Of a stretch of 48,818 nucleotides of DNA, positions 22,401 to 33,729 are shown in pieces. This stretch comes from Triparma columacea (taxonomy: Eukaryota; Sar; Bolidophyceae; Parmales; Triparmaceae): contig BRYA01000124.1 of assembly GCA_030267965.1 (NCBI GenBank), positions 51,195-100,012 of the forward strand, written 5' to 3'. Made by a program: the position numbers and the translations under genes. The stretch's first letter is position 1; each line of letters starts with the position of its first letter. The notes beneath the pieces were generated by a model. That model ran no database searches. It saw nothing but the letters and a program-made list of their open reading frames with translations, and was not told the origin of the DNA.

Positions 22401-22913
22401 ATCACCGCGCTGACCTTGGATAATTATCTTGGACTTTGGAGAGTACTTAACGAGCCTAGCCTTGGCTGTCAGGTTGGCTGCAGGAGGGAGAGGAGCGGGA
22501 TTGCAGGAAGGGCAAATTAGCGGGGTGGAGGGTGGGTTGCTTAAGAGTTAGAATTCAAGTTTGTACCATGGGATTGCACGACGTGTTTGTCCCTCCATAC
22601 TCCCTCTATTCTCCCTCACCTATCTGTACTGAAGATAAACATGTTGTAAATGATGATGAATGTAATGCCTGTACGATACACGAAATAATATGTGTAAGTT
22701 AACGATATGTTTGCATAACGTTTGAAATTGACGCGAAATTGACCAATTTCATCGTAGTGCACTTGCTTTCCATCGTGATGACATGTAATTATTTCAACTT
22801 TCAAAGCGCTTGCAAGCCCCAAAATCGGACATACGCACCTTCTTAATATTTTTGACGTCATCATCACTCTTATCAGCCGATTGAGCATCTGAGAATGCTA
22901 TTTCTGAGGACAT
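19441..22913 (-). CDS. cyclic-nucleotide-binding/EF-hand/mitochondrial carrier fusion, aralar-like (9 exons)
   Basis: Exons 22913-22839, 22668-22620, 22477-21992, 21913-21602, 21483-20642, 20553-20344, 20253-19969, 19846-19634 and 19539-19441 give 856 residues with every phase consistent. Residues about 22-120 form a cyclic-nucleotide-binding domain: [33 protein letters not shown], and the phosphate-binding cassette [18 protein letters not shown] with Glu104 and Arg113. Residues about 120-480 form an EF-hand regulatory part like that of aspartate/glutamate carriers ([31 protein letters not shown] loop). Residues about 515-800 form three SLC25 repeats with signatures [26 protein letters not shown] and [12 protein letters not shown]. 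It would exchange aspartate for glutamate plus a proton across the inner mitochondrial membrane. Exon 3 alone runs from the nucleotide-binding fold into the EF-hand part, so the fusion does not depend on a guessed splice. Confidence 0.9.
19847..19968 (-). repeat. carrier intron 7, shared 3' module
   Basis: Sense 3' end TTCTAACCGATT, then TCTTCGCTCGTCACAG. No convincing 5' arm. Confidence 0.5.
20254..20343 (-). repeat. carrier intron 6, shared 3' module
   Basis: Sense 3' end CCTTCCCACGACTGGCTTTG then CTCATCGCAG. It aligns base for base, without gaps and with few differences, to the 3' end of the exchanger intron at 16117-16278. Confidence 0.6.
20554..20641 (-). repeat. carrier intron 5, shared 3' end
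   Basis: Sense 3' end CCCCCTTCGCTCCTCGTAG; a CCTAAG-type branch site about 40 nt upstream of the acceptor. Confidence 0.45.
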
Positions 22914-23067
22914 ATTTGATATTATGATTTGGTTCCGAATATTTGTCCGGGAAAAGTTCAGTTATCATTAGGGCCTCGTTTCCACAAACACGCTAACGAA
23001 TTCAACACCACTCCAGTTGCCCGACAATCATTCTACCCCAAAAACCACAATCTAAGCTAAGCCTCCC
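22914..23067. promoter_or_regulatory. short divergent promoter between carrier fusion and CREST hydrolase
   Basis: 154 bp between the two start codons, somewhat AT-rich on the carrier side and C/A-rich on the other side. Both promoters must lie within it or in the first exons. Confidence 0.45.
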
Positions 23068-24425
23068 ATGCCCCCCTCTCCAAATAACCCATCTTCCCCC
23101 CAAGGTTCGGCACCCTCGCAATTATGTCACATTTCTTTCTCCCTCACATCATTGCGCCGCAAACTGTACCACAGCTTCACATTCCACGTCCCCGGCCACC
23201 CTGACCGTCAAGTGCGCACATTCATGAATATAGTCCTAGTCTCCACCCTCCTGAACTCCATCGCAATCCTTGCTATCTTCCTCGCAGACTCCAAAGGCTG
23301 GTTGGACAGGACGAATTGGGACGAATGGGGTAACATGGTAAACCAGACCCCGGTGAGCGTTGGGTGCGAAGCATCCGCCCCTCATGTCCGCTCCTACATG
23401 GCTCAGCCCATTACGAGCCTTTCTAATTTTGGCTTCACCTTCACTGCCGTTATCACTCTGCAGTTCGCCGCACTCGATGCTTATCACAACGGACTCCGCA
23501 ACCTCATATTCAGCAAGGACGTTGGAAAGATTCGTCAGGGTCACTTAATCTCCGCGTACCCCTTCCTGAGCCTTTGCCTGAGCTGCCTCCTCGGGTTCAT
23601 GTGCTACACGAGCTTCTGCTGGCACGCCAGCCTTACGGTGAAGGGTGGTAAGATGGACATGGGTTCAATATACTTGCTCTGCATCTACCTCATCGGGTTG
23701 TCCGCCGTGAGACTGTTGACGTACCTTCCCCTGACCAGCCCCGTGCTCCTGGCTCTAGGAGTGCACTCGGTTAACGTAGGGGCGCTGTACCTTGGATATA
23801 AGACATACGAAAGGAACAGGGTTGAGGGGATAGACGAGTGGGAGATGTTGACGATCACGCTAGTACTGGGGGTAGTAGGGGTGGTGCCGATACCGCTGTT
23901 TATCGGCTGGGCTAGGTGAGAATAGTGTGGTAGATGGTGTGGTGAATGGCTCATTAACTTATCGACTAACGTGTGCTTTCCGCGATTCGTTTTGCTCGTA
24001 GGATGCTAAAGAACCTCGTGCTCGGGCGGTGTCGGGGGGAAGAGCGGAGGAGGAGCAGGGCGACTCGGAGACGGAGACGCAGCTGGGGGCTGGCTCTCTC
24101 AGCGCTAATATGCATAGCGTCGGGGGGGGCGTTCAGGAAGTACGACCAGACTATTATGTGCTCGGAGTGGTTCGGTCCAGAACACTGGCTTCAGGGTCAC
24201 GCGGTTTGGCATGTCATGTGCGCCCTCGCAATACTCTTTCTTTACCTTTTCTTCAGGAGCGAGGTCTTTAATTTGCAAAGGTTGGGGGACGGGGGGGCGG
24301 AGGAGGCGTGGGAGGAGAGAGAAAGGAAGATCGAGGGGAGGAAGAGTAGTGAGGGAGGGATCCAGATGGAGCTTTACATGATCGACAGGAAGAGCTCGGG
24401 GGAGGGAATAGGAGCTATACTATAA
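23068..24425 (+). CDS. ceramidase-like (CREST superfamily) membrane hydrolase (2 exons)
   Basis: Exons 23068-23915 and 24002-24425 (intron 86 nt, phase 2) give 423 residues. About seven hydrophobic segments are visible, starting FMNIVLVSTLLNSIAILAIF (about 52-71). Metal-site-type residues of the CREST superfamily (alkaline ceramidases, PAQR receptors, Per1, TMEM8) are in place: Ser in PITSLSNFGFTF, His in FCWHASL, and the terminal H-x-x-x-H in EHWLQGHAVWHVMCA. The HxxxH lies in the second exon, so the join is essential for function. A basic patch (RRRSRATRRRRR) sits in the loop opened by the intron, and the C-terminal tail of about 70 residues is charged. Likely substrate is a lipid amide, by family only. 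The intron ends with the shared 3' module. Confidence 0.72.
23916..24001 (+). repeat. CREST gene intron, shared 3' module
   Basis: Ends CTAACGTGTGCTTTCCGCGA then TTCGTTTTGCTCGTAG, close to the ABCA intron end (TTTTCGTGATTCGCTTCGCT) apart from a shorter terminus. Confidence 0.55.
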
Positions 24426-24496
24426 TGTTTGTGTAATGAAAAACTCTGATGCGATACTGTAGTATAGACACAGTTCTTCTTCAAATACAACAAGAT

Positions 24497-27400
24497 TTAC
24501 ATATCCACTGTCCCCATCGTCATCTCGCTGACGACACTCCCTTCCCCCCTCCCCATCTCCCTTAACCTTTCCACCTCTCTGATAAGCTCCTCGATCGTCC
24601 TATCCTTGTCCTCCACGGCCTTCTTCAGCGTCTCCACCTCTGTAAAGTCTGTAACCTCGCTCGCTGCCGCCCCAATGTCATTCATGTTCTTGGGTGTCTT
24701 CACCGCCCCCGCCTGCATGGTATTTCCAAAAGTCTGTGACCACGACCCCCCCGCAAGATCGAACTCGAACGCCCCGCTCGGCGCCGTTACGGGCCTGGGG
24801 GCTGCGGCCTCCACCGACATGTCGACCGGCGGTGGCAGCACGGGCTGCTCCTCCCACCCTCCTCCCCCCCCACCCATCTCATTTGTGACCTCGCCGTATA
24901 AGCTCGAAAGGTAGCCCTCCACGACCTCCCGTGTTTTGCTGTCCCTGATGGCCCTTTCCTCCACCGCCCTCACGTAAAGTCCTTCAAGGTAGCTCTCCGC
25001 GACCCCTTCCTCCAGTCCCTTTTCTTCCTCCTGTGGTGCCTCAACTATGACCATGTCGTCTCCCCCTGACCCCACCGCCGCCATCCCTCCCCTGCTCGCC
25101 ATCCTGGACCCTCCCCCCCTTGACGCCCCTCTCGACGTGCCCCTCGACGCCCCCCTAGTCCCCAAGCTGTCCCTGCTCTGACTCGTTCCGGGTCGAAGGG
25201 CAGCGGGGGGACCAATTGCAAGCACATCGTCATATCCGGCCTCCCCTCCCTCTCCTTCCTCTCGTCCCTTTCGTTCAACCAACACTTCATCTTCCACCTC
25301 CTCCTCGCCTCCGATCCTCATAGGAATATTGATATCTCCTACCTCAACCGCCCTCCCAGCAACGCCCCTCCTCATCATGCTCTTCTTCACCTGATCCTCA
25401 ATGTGCCCCACCTTGACGATCTTGTGGTGTCCGCCGTGACTGATCAGCCGAAGGAGAAGTTCAATCTCAGCATCAGTGAAGACCACCTGACCCCTGTTTT
25501 TCTCCTCCCAGGCAAACCTCCTCTGCAACTTAATGGCCTCGTTCAACTCTTTCGCGTCAATCTCCCCGTCTCCCCCCTTATCCAAGTAATCCATCAAGTT
25601 CAAAATCTCTTCGTCCGGAAGCAACAAACCCTCCTTCTCCAGCGCTTCCTGTAGTTCCTCCGCGGTCAAACTGCCGTCCCCGCCCCTGTCCAAAGTCTGG
25701 AACAAGTCAGAGAGCTTCATCTGCCTCTTTCTCATGAACCTCTCCAGTTTCTTCACAACGACATCAGCGCCCACCCTGCTGGCTTCCTCAATCTTACCCA
25801 AAAATATATTCTGCTGCCTCCTCCTCTCCGCCATCTCCTTCTCTTCCCGAGCTCTTCTCTTCTGCTTCGCTAGCCTTCCAGCAGCCACTCCCTTTCCAGG
25901 TTTGATGAGCTTCCCCAACCCCACAATCAACTCCTCTCTGCTAATGCTCCCATCCCCACTCTCGTCAATTAAATGGAAAACGTCGTGTATCCTCAAACCC
26001 TTGTCCTTCATCAGTACCTCCAACCCCCTCAGGACGTCTCCAGCACCGCTGGAGTTCAACTTGTTCAACTTTGCCTCCCTCTCCTTTTGGTCTCTCATCC
26101 TCGTCTCTGTCTCTACCTTCTCCTTGGCCCTTGCCTCAATGAGAAGCTTCATTGCCTGCATTCTGTCCTCTGTACTCTGGCCAAACACAAGCCTCTCTAG
26201 TCCACCCCTAAGCTCGGTAACGCTCAAGCTTCCGTCGCCACTCCGATCAAGCCAGTAGAATAAGTCACTCAGCCTCATACCTCTGCCCTTCATGAACTCC
26301 TCGAGCTTGCTGATCACAGCCGTCACCTTATTCCTGTGTTCCATCGCCTTCCTCTCTGCCTCCCCCATCCCCCCAACTCCACTCATCTCAACTTCTATAC
26401 CTGCAGCTTTCTCCATCCCCTGAACCAACTCATCGATCGTCAAGTCACCCTCTCCCGAAGGGTCAAGGAAACGTATGAGGAAGACCAAATCGTTTTCGTT
26501 GAACCCTCCGACTTTGGCCTCCCCGCAGAGTATCTGGAGCCCCTGTTTCAATTCCTTGCCGCTCACAACTCCGTTGCCTGCAGCTGACCCGCTCCCGTCC
26601 AGCCGTTCGAAGAAATGCTCCAAACTCAAACCCAACTTGGCCATAAGCTTCTTTACTCTCCGAAGCACCTTCATTGCCTTCTCATCGAGCCGTTTCTGGG
26701 CGGTAGCACGACGGGAAGTGCGGAACATGTTTTCAAGCTCAGCCAGGTCCACGTCACCGTCCTCCGTCTCGTCGATCGAACTAATAAGGAGGAGGATGTC
26801 ATCCATCGAAATGCCATCTTTCTTGGGCACAATAATGTCTTCAGCAAAGGTATCGACGACGTCCATAGGGTCTATCTCGTTCTCGTTCTCGGCCCGCGCC
26901 TCCATCTCAATCCTCGCCCTCAACTCCTCAGCAGTCTCGTTGCTAAAGAAGGCAGCTTTCATCATTCCGCTCGACATGTTCCCCGACCCGCTTGGGTCGA
27001 TGTAACGAACGATCTTGCCGATGTCCTTCGAGGAGAACCTCAAGTTCTTGTGCTTCTTGTCGAGAGATGCCACCATGTTCTGAAGTCCAACGGTGAACTC
27101 CCTCGTGGTGACGTTGCCATCACCGATGGAAAGACCTGAGGTGGACTTCCCCGTCGCAGAATCCATGAGCTGGACGAACTTGTCCAAGGTCATATTCTTG
27201 TACTCGAGGAGCTTCCTGAGCCTCTTCATGAGCCTCTCCCCCTGCAGCTTAATCTCCTCTTCTTGCTTCGACCGCCTCGCTATGCGGAACGCTTCTTCTA
27301 ATTCCTTAATGTCGATCTCCCCGTCACCGCCATCAAGGAAGTCAGCAACCGCAGCGAATCCTTCTTCGTCAGTGACCGAAAAGCCATACTTCCCAGTCTC

Positions 27401-30400
27401 CGCTGTCCCCGCAGTGCCAAGGGTGCCCAAGGTTCCCATGGTATCCGTCGTCCCAAGGGTCTCAACGCTCCCTAAGCTACCCAAGCTTTGGTCTAAGCTC
27501 ATGACACTCCCATCATCGAAGGGCCCGCTCAGGAAGCCAGCAGTAGAGCCCTCCCCCTTGAAAGGGTCCAACCTGCAAGCCTCAAGGAAGTTCTCAAAGT
27601 CCTCAATCTTGACATGGTCGTGATGGTGGTGCTCGCCATGTTGGGCTTCTTTCGCCTTGAGCGCCTTAGATAGGTTCACTTCTTTCTGGACTACGAAGTC
27701 AGCCAATTTATCGACCGCCCTCCTAAGAGCCTTGGTCTCTTGCTTAGTATAAACCATCATGCCGTCGATCTTGTCGTCCCCGCGCAGCCTTTTCAAGCCG
27801 ACGACGACGTCATTTTCGGAGAGCCTAGAATCGAACACCGAAGAGGAGTGGAATATTTCCTCCATGTTCTGGTACTCCTCAAAGAGAGGGGCACGGTGGT
27901 CCAGTGAGAAGTCGTGCGTTTGAGCCTCCCACCTGAACCTGCGGTACTGTCTGATTGCAAAATTCAGCTCGGACGCCTCGAGCAACCCTCCGCCGTCAGA
28001 GTCAAGGTATGCCAGAAGGCATCCAATCTCCTCCTCGGAAAACTTCAAATTCACCGAGTCCAAGGCCTCCTTGAGCTCCTCAGCATCCAATGCGCCGTCT
28101 CCCGATTTATCGATGCTCTTGAAGAGGTCGCCGACCCTCATCTGATTGTTTCTGAGGAAGATTTCCAGCCTCTCAATTACCTGGGCAGCACCGCTCTCGT
28201 TAGCTTCATGCATGCGCGTGAGGAAATGTCTAAGTTCAGCTCTCTTCTTGACCTCCTTCTGGTGGACGGCCAGTTCCCTCTCGAGCGCCTTCTTTTGCGC
28301 GAAGACTGCGCTAGGACAGGGTGTCGCTAGAAGCTTGAGTCCATCTTTGAGCTCCTCCCTGCTAATGAGTCCGTCCCCGCTCTTGTCGATCGTCCTGAAG
28401 ACATCGCTGATCTTGGATCCTTTCTCCGCCATGAGTTTCTCAAATTCCCTCAGCACAGACGCCGCCCCGCTTCTCTCAGCTTCCTCAATGGCATGTATCT
28501 CATTAAGAACTTCAGCCCTCTTCTGTTCATCTTCCCCCTTCTTCCTCAGCGCTGCCTTGAGCGCCCTCTTCTCCTCGCTCCGAGCTTTAGCGGAAGGCTC
28601 GCCTAACCTTTTGAGTCCTTCCTTAAGCTCATCGCCAGTAATTGTTCCATCCCCCCCTCCAAACATTAAGAAGAGGTCCTGCAGCCGCAACCCCTTGTCC
28701 TTCATGAGCTTCTCGAGCTTCGAAAACACACCGCCAACCCTAGCTTCGATTCTCTGCGCCTGAGTCAGCTCCTTCGAGTCCTCAATAGCCCTTTTGAACT
28801 CCTCCATGGTGAGTTCTCCGTCGCCGCTAGGGTCAGCGACCTTCATGATGAGGACTGCCTCGGACTGCGAGAGCTCCCTGTACGCGACGGTCGCCTTTTC
28901 CATGACTTCGTCGCTCTTGTAGTTGGCGCTCAATTTCTGCTTGCACATATTTGAAAGTTCCTTGACTCCAATCTTAAGTTCCTTCATGCTCACACTTCCA
29001 TCACTCTTGCCAGCGCCGTCGATGATATTGAAAAAGTCATCCATCGGTAAGCCCAAGTACTTGATCATCCTCAGGACCCTGTTCAGGACCTTCCTTCCCT
29101 TCACCGTCGTCTTCTCTACAGCCTTTGCTCGGCGGGAACGGCGGAAGGCATCCATTAGCTGCGACGAAAAGCGAAGCGAGAGCAGAAAGAATTATGTTAG
29201 AGGATTGAGCGATGGATATTCCAATCGTTCCCGCCTTGATTCTGTCTTTATTCTTCTCGTTCATTCCCATTCTCACCTCCTCAAGCGATATTTCGTTATC
29301 CCCCCCGGGGTCCATGTAGGCCACGGCGACGTCGATCTCAAAGTTTTCGAAGCCACCGAAAGATTCCTTTTCGGCCTTCTCAGCCTGAGTGACTTCCAAA
29401 GCTTCATTTGAGGCAGTCGGAAAGTTAGCGGCGGCCTCTGGGTTCATCTCAGCCTGAGCAGCCATGGAATTCTTCCTCCTGGATTTTATCTTGAGCTCCG
29501 ATTCCTTCCTCTTCCTATCCTCATATTTCTTCACCTCCCTTTCCATTCTGCTGATCATCTTGCCCTCCTGCCCCTTTTTCTTGGCCTCAAGTTGATCCTT
29601 CTTGCTTTTTTCCTCCTCCTTCTCCCTTGCCTGCTTTTCTAGCAGGATCCTCCCCTTCTCTGCGAGGGCATCAAACCTCGTGACGGCCTTCTTGTTCTTG
29701 AGATCTTCGAGGATTTGCTCCCTCCTCTTGATCCCGGTCTTTCCCCTCCTCACCAGCCGGAAGGCGTTAATGAGCTCCTCCAAGTCAATCTCCCCGTCAT
29801 TGTTCGGGTCGAGGAACCTGACAATCTTATCGAGATCATCTTCTTCAAGCCGGATGGACCCCATCTCCGCATCGTGGAGTTTCTGGACAATGTCCTGCTG
29901 AATCTTATCCCAGCATTCTTCGGTGTATGTCAGGACGCCTGAAATCTGCGGGATGCTGCGAAGCGCCTTGTTGAGCGTATCATAGTTGATGGGGTAGCTC
30001 AGAAGCCTCCCGATCTGGTCCTTGAACAGGTCAATCTCCTCGTCGGTGATGTCAAGGAAGCGGGGCTGCATAGGTTTGCGCTCCGTCTTCTTCTTCCTCT
30101 CCCTGACCGCGGGGCTCCTAATCCGCATGGCTTCCCTCACGTGCAGTAGCGACTCGTCGTCATTTAGGATCACCACGTTGATGTTGACGTGCCCCGGGGT
30201 CTTTGGCTGCAATGGCTTCTTGGGGTTGAAGTCCTTCCTATCCTTGCTCATTACGGGGGGGTTCAGCCGACCCCTCTTGGAGGGATCGGCGATGGTCTTG
30301 AGGCCCTCAGAGAGTTCATCGGGGCTGAGGAGCTTATCCCCCCCGGAGTCCATATCCTCAAAGAGGTCCACAAGCCGTATGCCCTTTTTCTTCATGTGCT

Positions 30401-31656
30401 CCTCTAGCTTGCACAGCACCCTGTGGTTCTCCTCCAACATCTTGACCGCTTCGCTGTCGTCTTCTTGGCTCCGAGCGACCGCATCTTTGACCTCTTCCAG
30501 CGTTAGGTCCCCGTCCGCGTTGGGGTCCATGTACCTGATAAGGTCGACGATCTCGTTCTCAGTGAACTGCCTCCTCTTCCCGACGAGGAGCTTAAGGCCC
30601 TTGCGGAGCTCGATGCTAGAGATCGAACCGTTCCCGTCGGCACTTCCTGCGGAGTCCATCATGTCAAACCATTGCTCGATAGAAATTTCAAGGTCCTTGA
30701 TGAGCAACTTTATCCGAGACAGCACCCTCCGACCCCTGGCCTTGAGTTTAGAGGCCGCCTTGGAGCGGCGGGACTTCCTGAACGCGACCTCCAGCTCATC
30801 GAATGCGATGGATCCGTCACCGTTGCTGTCCAGATATCTGACAACGTTGTAAATCTGCGGCATCACGGGGGGGGGGGCAAACTTAGGTTAGCTGCTGCTG
30901 GTCGAAGTGGGAGGGGGGGGGAGGGGAAGTGTTCGACCATCTCACCTCCTTTTCGCTGAAACTGCCCAGGCTGCGCTTCTTCATTTTCTTCTTCTCAGCG
31001 CTCCCCGGTGGTGACTCTTGGTTAGACGACCCCCCCAGGGGTGGAAGCTGCTGCTGCGGTGGTTCCAAGACCGCCGTAATCTGAGGCGCGTATAGTCCCA
31101 CCATTACGTGCTTCTCGTCTTTAACCTTGACCCTCCTCTCGCCCCCCTCGGGGTGCACGAAGACAAAGGCAGAGCTGTCGCCGTCCTCCATGAGGTTGCG
31201 AATGTCAGAGAGAGTGGACGTGCAGCGGAGGGATACGGAACCGAAAGAAATCCCCTGCGACGCGTCCAGGACGCGCAATGTGACGTGCGTTGCGGGCGAA
31301 GGGAAACCGTGCCTCTGCGGGTTAAACTTGGGCCTATATGAAGAATCCTTGAGCATGAGGGCATCCTTAGACCGCTTCTTTACACGTTTGTGCTTAATCT
31401 TCTCCTCGTAGCTTCCACCGACGTGAACGGACGTCGGAGTCGACCAGGTTCGCGATTGGTTGGTCAACCTCTTTCTTCTGTTGTTACTGTTAAGGCTGCT
31501 CAAGGGCTGATCGCTCCGTTGAGGTACCTGCGGGGGAAGGGACGGGGCGCCATTTGCGTTAGGAGGGATAAGAGAGGAAGATATTACGGGGTATGCGCTC
31601 ACATCCTCCCTCAGCATGGGGAGACTGGAAAAATAGTGCGCTGCAAAGTTGAGCAT
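24497..31656 (-). CDS. giant EF-hand repeat protein, 2316 residues (3 exons)
   Basis: Exons 31656-30946, 30854-29277 and 29158-24497, all phase 0. The first about 240 residues are basic and Pro/Ser-rich, with a beta-rich segment (HVTLRVLDASQGISFGSVSL) I cannot name. The rest is an array of at least 22 EF-type loops in alternating modules. One type follows a helix like KLMKDKGLRLQDLF and reads DKSGDGLISREE or DRSGDGSLSVTE; its partner is YLDxxGDGEIDxxELxxAI plus a basic RR cap. Many loops keep all calcium ligands (for example DSNGDGSIAFDE, DPNNDGEIDLEE, DRGGDGSLTAEE, DKGGDGEIDAKE). Four others carry inserted residues (DSAGSADGNGSIS type). The C-terminus is Gly/Pro-rich, then a final coiled coil (LKKAVEDKDRTIEELIREVE). 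No signal peptide or membrane span; an intracellular calcium scaffold or filament is inferred. Convergent with the hydrolase gene, 71 bp. Confidence 0.85.
29159..29276 (-). repeat. EF-hand giant intron 2, shared 3' module
   Basis: Sense 3' end TCTCGCTTCGCTTTTCGTCG then CAG, preceded by CTAACATAATTC as likely branch site. Confidence 0.55.
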
Positions 31657-31931
31657 TATTGGATGGAGGGGGGGCGAAGGAGGCAGGAAGAGGTTCGGGA
31701 AGGGGACTTTGGGGGAAAGCGGGAACCCTGGATATAGTCAGAAGGAGATTTCACGCTGAAATGGTGGGGAGTGGTTGTGAGTATGGCAACAGCTTTTCGT
31801 TCAGACATCAGGCTCGAGAAAGATGAGAAAGATGATGAGCAAAAGAACAAAGACTCAGCTTCCTGCGCTCTCCCATTTGCAACAGCTAAAAACCAATTCA
31901 CACACAGCGGCACCACTTCCTCTTTCCTCAC
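31657..31931. promoter_or_regulatory. divergent promoter between EF-hand giant and sulfite oxidase
   Basis: 275 bp between two start codons. There is no clear TATA element and no coding signal. It is moderately A-rich near 31800-31860, where it forms the likely 5' UTR of the sulfite oxidase gene. Confidence 0.45.
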
Positions 31932-33542
31932 ATGCCCACGAGAAAGCTTTTCAGGACAGTATTGGGCTCTGGTGTGGTCTATTTGGCAGGTTTCGGAACA
32001 AGTGACGATGGAGAGCATCATGTGAAGCCAGAAAATGCGTCAGTTCTCTCAGATTTAACTTCGACACCGCAAAAACATATTTTGTTACACATGAAAGCGT
32101 TACTACATCCAACAGCGTGTTGTGAAAGCAACAAGAAAACACCCTCCCCATCCCTCGGGAGTTCTCTAAGTCCTCTTCCCCAGATCTCCGCCTCGGAAGT
32201 TTCGCAACATAATAGCGCCGAGTCTCTATACGTCATCTACAAGAACGTGGTATACGATGCCACTGAATTCTGCTCGGCCCACCCTGGAGGCAGCGGGAAG
32301 CTCCTTCTTGCTGGGGGAAAGCATCTTGAGCCTTTCTGGGCCGTCTTCAAGCAGCACGAGGGGCAGGAGTACGTCGTTAGGGACGTTCTTGCCTCCCTTC
32401 CCGTGGTCGGTGAGCTTCAGGACTCGGATAAGGTGTTCGTTCACAAGGTAGATAATCCCTATATCCACGAGCCCGTGCGCACTGGTTCCCTAAAGTACCA
32501 CAGCGTGACCCCCTGTAACGCCGAGTGCATGGAGGAGGGACTAAGGACATTCATAACCGACTCTGATGACTATTACATCAGACACCACGGCCCCGTTCCC
32601 ATAGTAGAGGACAAAAACGGGTACGAGATTGACGTGGGGGGAATGGTCCTGAACTTAAATAAAATCGAGACGATGATCAAGGAGCGGAAAATAGTCACGT
32701 CGACTATGCAGTGCGGCGGAAATAGGAGGGGGACGTTCAAGAGCCATCAAAAGACGTCTGGGACACAGTGGGGTGTGGGGGCCATTAGCACTGCCAAATG
32801 GGAGGGTGTGGAACTCCGCTCCGTTCTCCGCATGTGCTACACCGACGCAGAAATCTCCCGCTTCAGCCACGTTCACGTGGAGGGGATGGACGGGACGCTT
32901 ATATCCATACCCAAGGATCGCGCGATGGACCCGACGAAGGACGTGCTTCTTGCCACGAGGATGAACGACGAGGATATCACGCCGGATCACGGGTTCCCGG
33001 CAAGACTCATTGTCCCGGGCGTGGTGGGGGTGAGGAATATTAAGTGGGTCAAGAAAATTGCTTTGGCCTCCGAGGAGGCTGACAGCATGTGGCAGACTGG
33101 ACATGCTTACAAGGTCCTGCCCACTTGGGTCAAGAAGGTCGAAGAGGTTGACGTCGCGGAGTTCGATGGGATGATGGAGATGCAGCCTCAGTCCGCTACG
33201 ACGATGGCGAAGGCAACAAAAGGGGGCGATACATTGGTTAAGGGCTTCGCGTATTCGGGGGGGGGAAGGAAGATTGTTAAGGTGGAGGTTTCGTTTGATG
33301 GGGGGAAGTCTTGGAAGGACGCTGAGCTTGACGAGGGAACGGAGCAGGGTAGCGGCAAGTCTTGGGCTTGGACGATGTGGTCTTATAAAGGAGAGGGGAG
33401 AGGGAAGGTTTTGTGCAGGGCGACGGACGAGGATGGGAGGGGGCAGCCTAAGGGGGTGGAAAAGATTTGGAACTTGAGGGGTTTGGGGTGCAATGCCTGG
33501 CATGAGAGGGAGGTAGACGAGGAGGAAGTGGAGGAGGAATAG
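31932..33542 (+). CDS. SUOX: sulfite oxidase (cytochrome b5 plus molybdopterin domains)
   Basis: Single exon, 536 residues. Oxidises sulfite to sulfate, classically in the mitochondrial intermembrane space with cytochrome c as acceptor. A basic/hydrophobic leader of about 20 residues (MPTRKLFRTVLGSGVVYLAG) is presequence-like. Cytochrome b5 domain, about 92-155: heme ligand His117 in HPGG and a second His in AVFKQHEGQEYV, the sulfite-oxidase pattern with EPFW before it. Moco domain: Cys261 in STMQCGGNRRGTF is the molybdenum ligand; the VELRSVLRM and GFPARLIVPGVVGVRNIKWV segments follow. C-terminal dimerisation domain: KIVKVEVSFDGGKSW and GCNAWHER. The presence of the b5 domain favours the animal-type over the plant-type enzyme, which lacks it. 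It ends in an unusual acidic tail. Convergent with the ABCA gene. Confidence 0.95.
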   Translation: MPTRKLFRTVLGSGVVYLAGFGTSDDGEHHVKPENASVLSDLTSTPQKHILLHMKALLHPTACCESNKKTPSPSLGSSLSPLPQISASEVSQHNSAESLYVIYKNVVYDATEFCSAHPGGSGKLLLAGGKHLEPFWAVFKQHEGQEYVVRDVLASLPVVGELQDSDKVFVHKVDNPYIHEPVRTGSLKYHSVTPCNAECMEEGLRTFITDSDDYYIRHHGPVPIVEDKNGYEIDVGGMVLNLNKIETMIKERKIVTSTMQCGGNRRGTFKSHQKTSGTQWGVGAISTAKWEGVELRSVLRMCYTDAEISRFSHVHVEGMDGTLISIPKDRAMDPTKDVLLATRMNDEDITPDHGFPARLIVPGVVGVRNIKWVKKIALASEEADSMWQTGHAYKVLPTWVKKVEEVDVAEFDGMMEMQPQSATTMAKATKGGDTLVKGFAYSGGGRKIVKVEVSFDGGKSWKDAELDEGTEQGSGKSWAWTMWSYKGEGRGKVLCRATDEDGRGQPKGVEKIWNLRGLGCNAWHEREVDEEEVEEE

Positions 33543-33729
33543 GCGGAGAGAATGATTTTGAGATGAGCAGCAGGATGTAGGTTTGATTGAAGGTGACCAC
33601 TAAGGGTTTAACGCGTCGCGACCCCTTCTGCTGCTGTGGTATAAGAAATACAATATATTGTCTGTACTGCAAATTTTCAGGTCCTAATGTACCCTTACTC
33701 CTTAAAGTAACCCCCCCAATCGAGTTGTA

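Noticed and set aside
22620..22628. A 9-nt microexon (after a TTCAG acceptor) in the carrier gene
   Set aside because: Would keep phase wrongly; the 49-nt exon fixes both phases and the fold.
22616..22888. 90-residue open frame on the minus strand in carrier intron 1
   Set aside because: Read through the donor, AT-rich, no similarity; intron.
25045..25290. 81-residue minus frame rich in Arg/Gly/Trp
   Set aside because: Shadow of the Gly/Arg-rich C-terminal part of the EF-hand giant in another frame.
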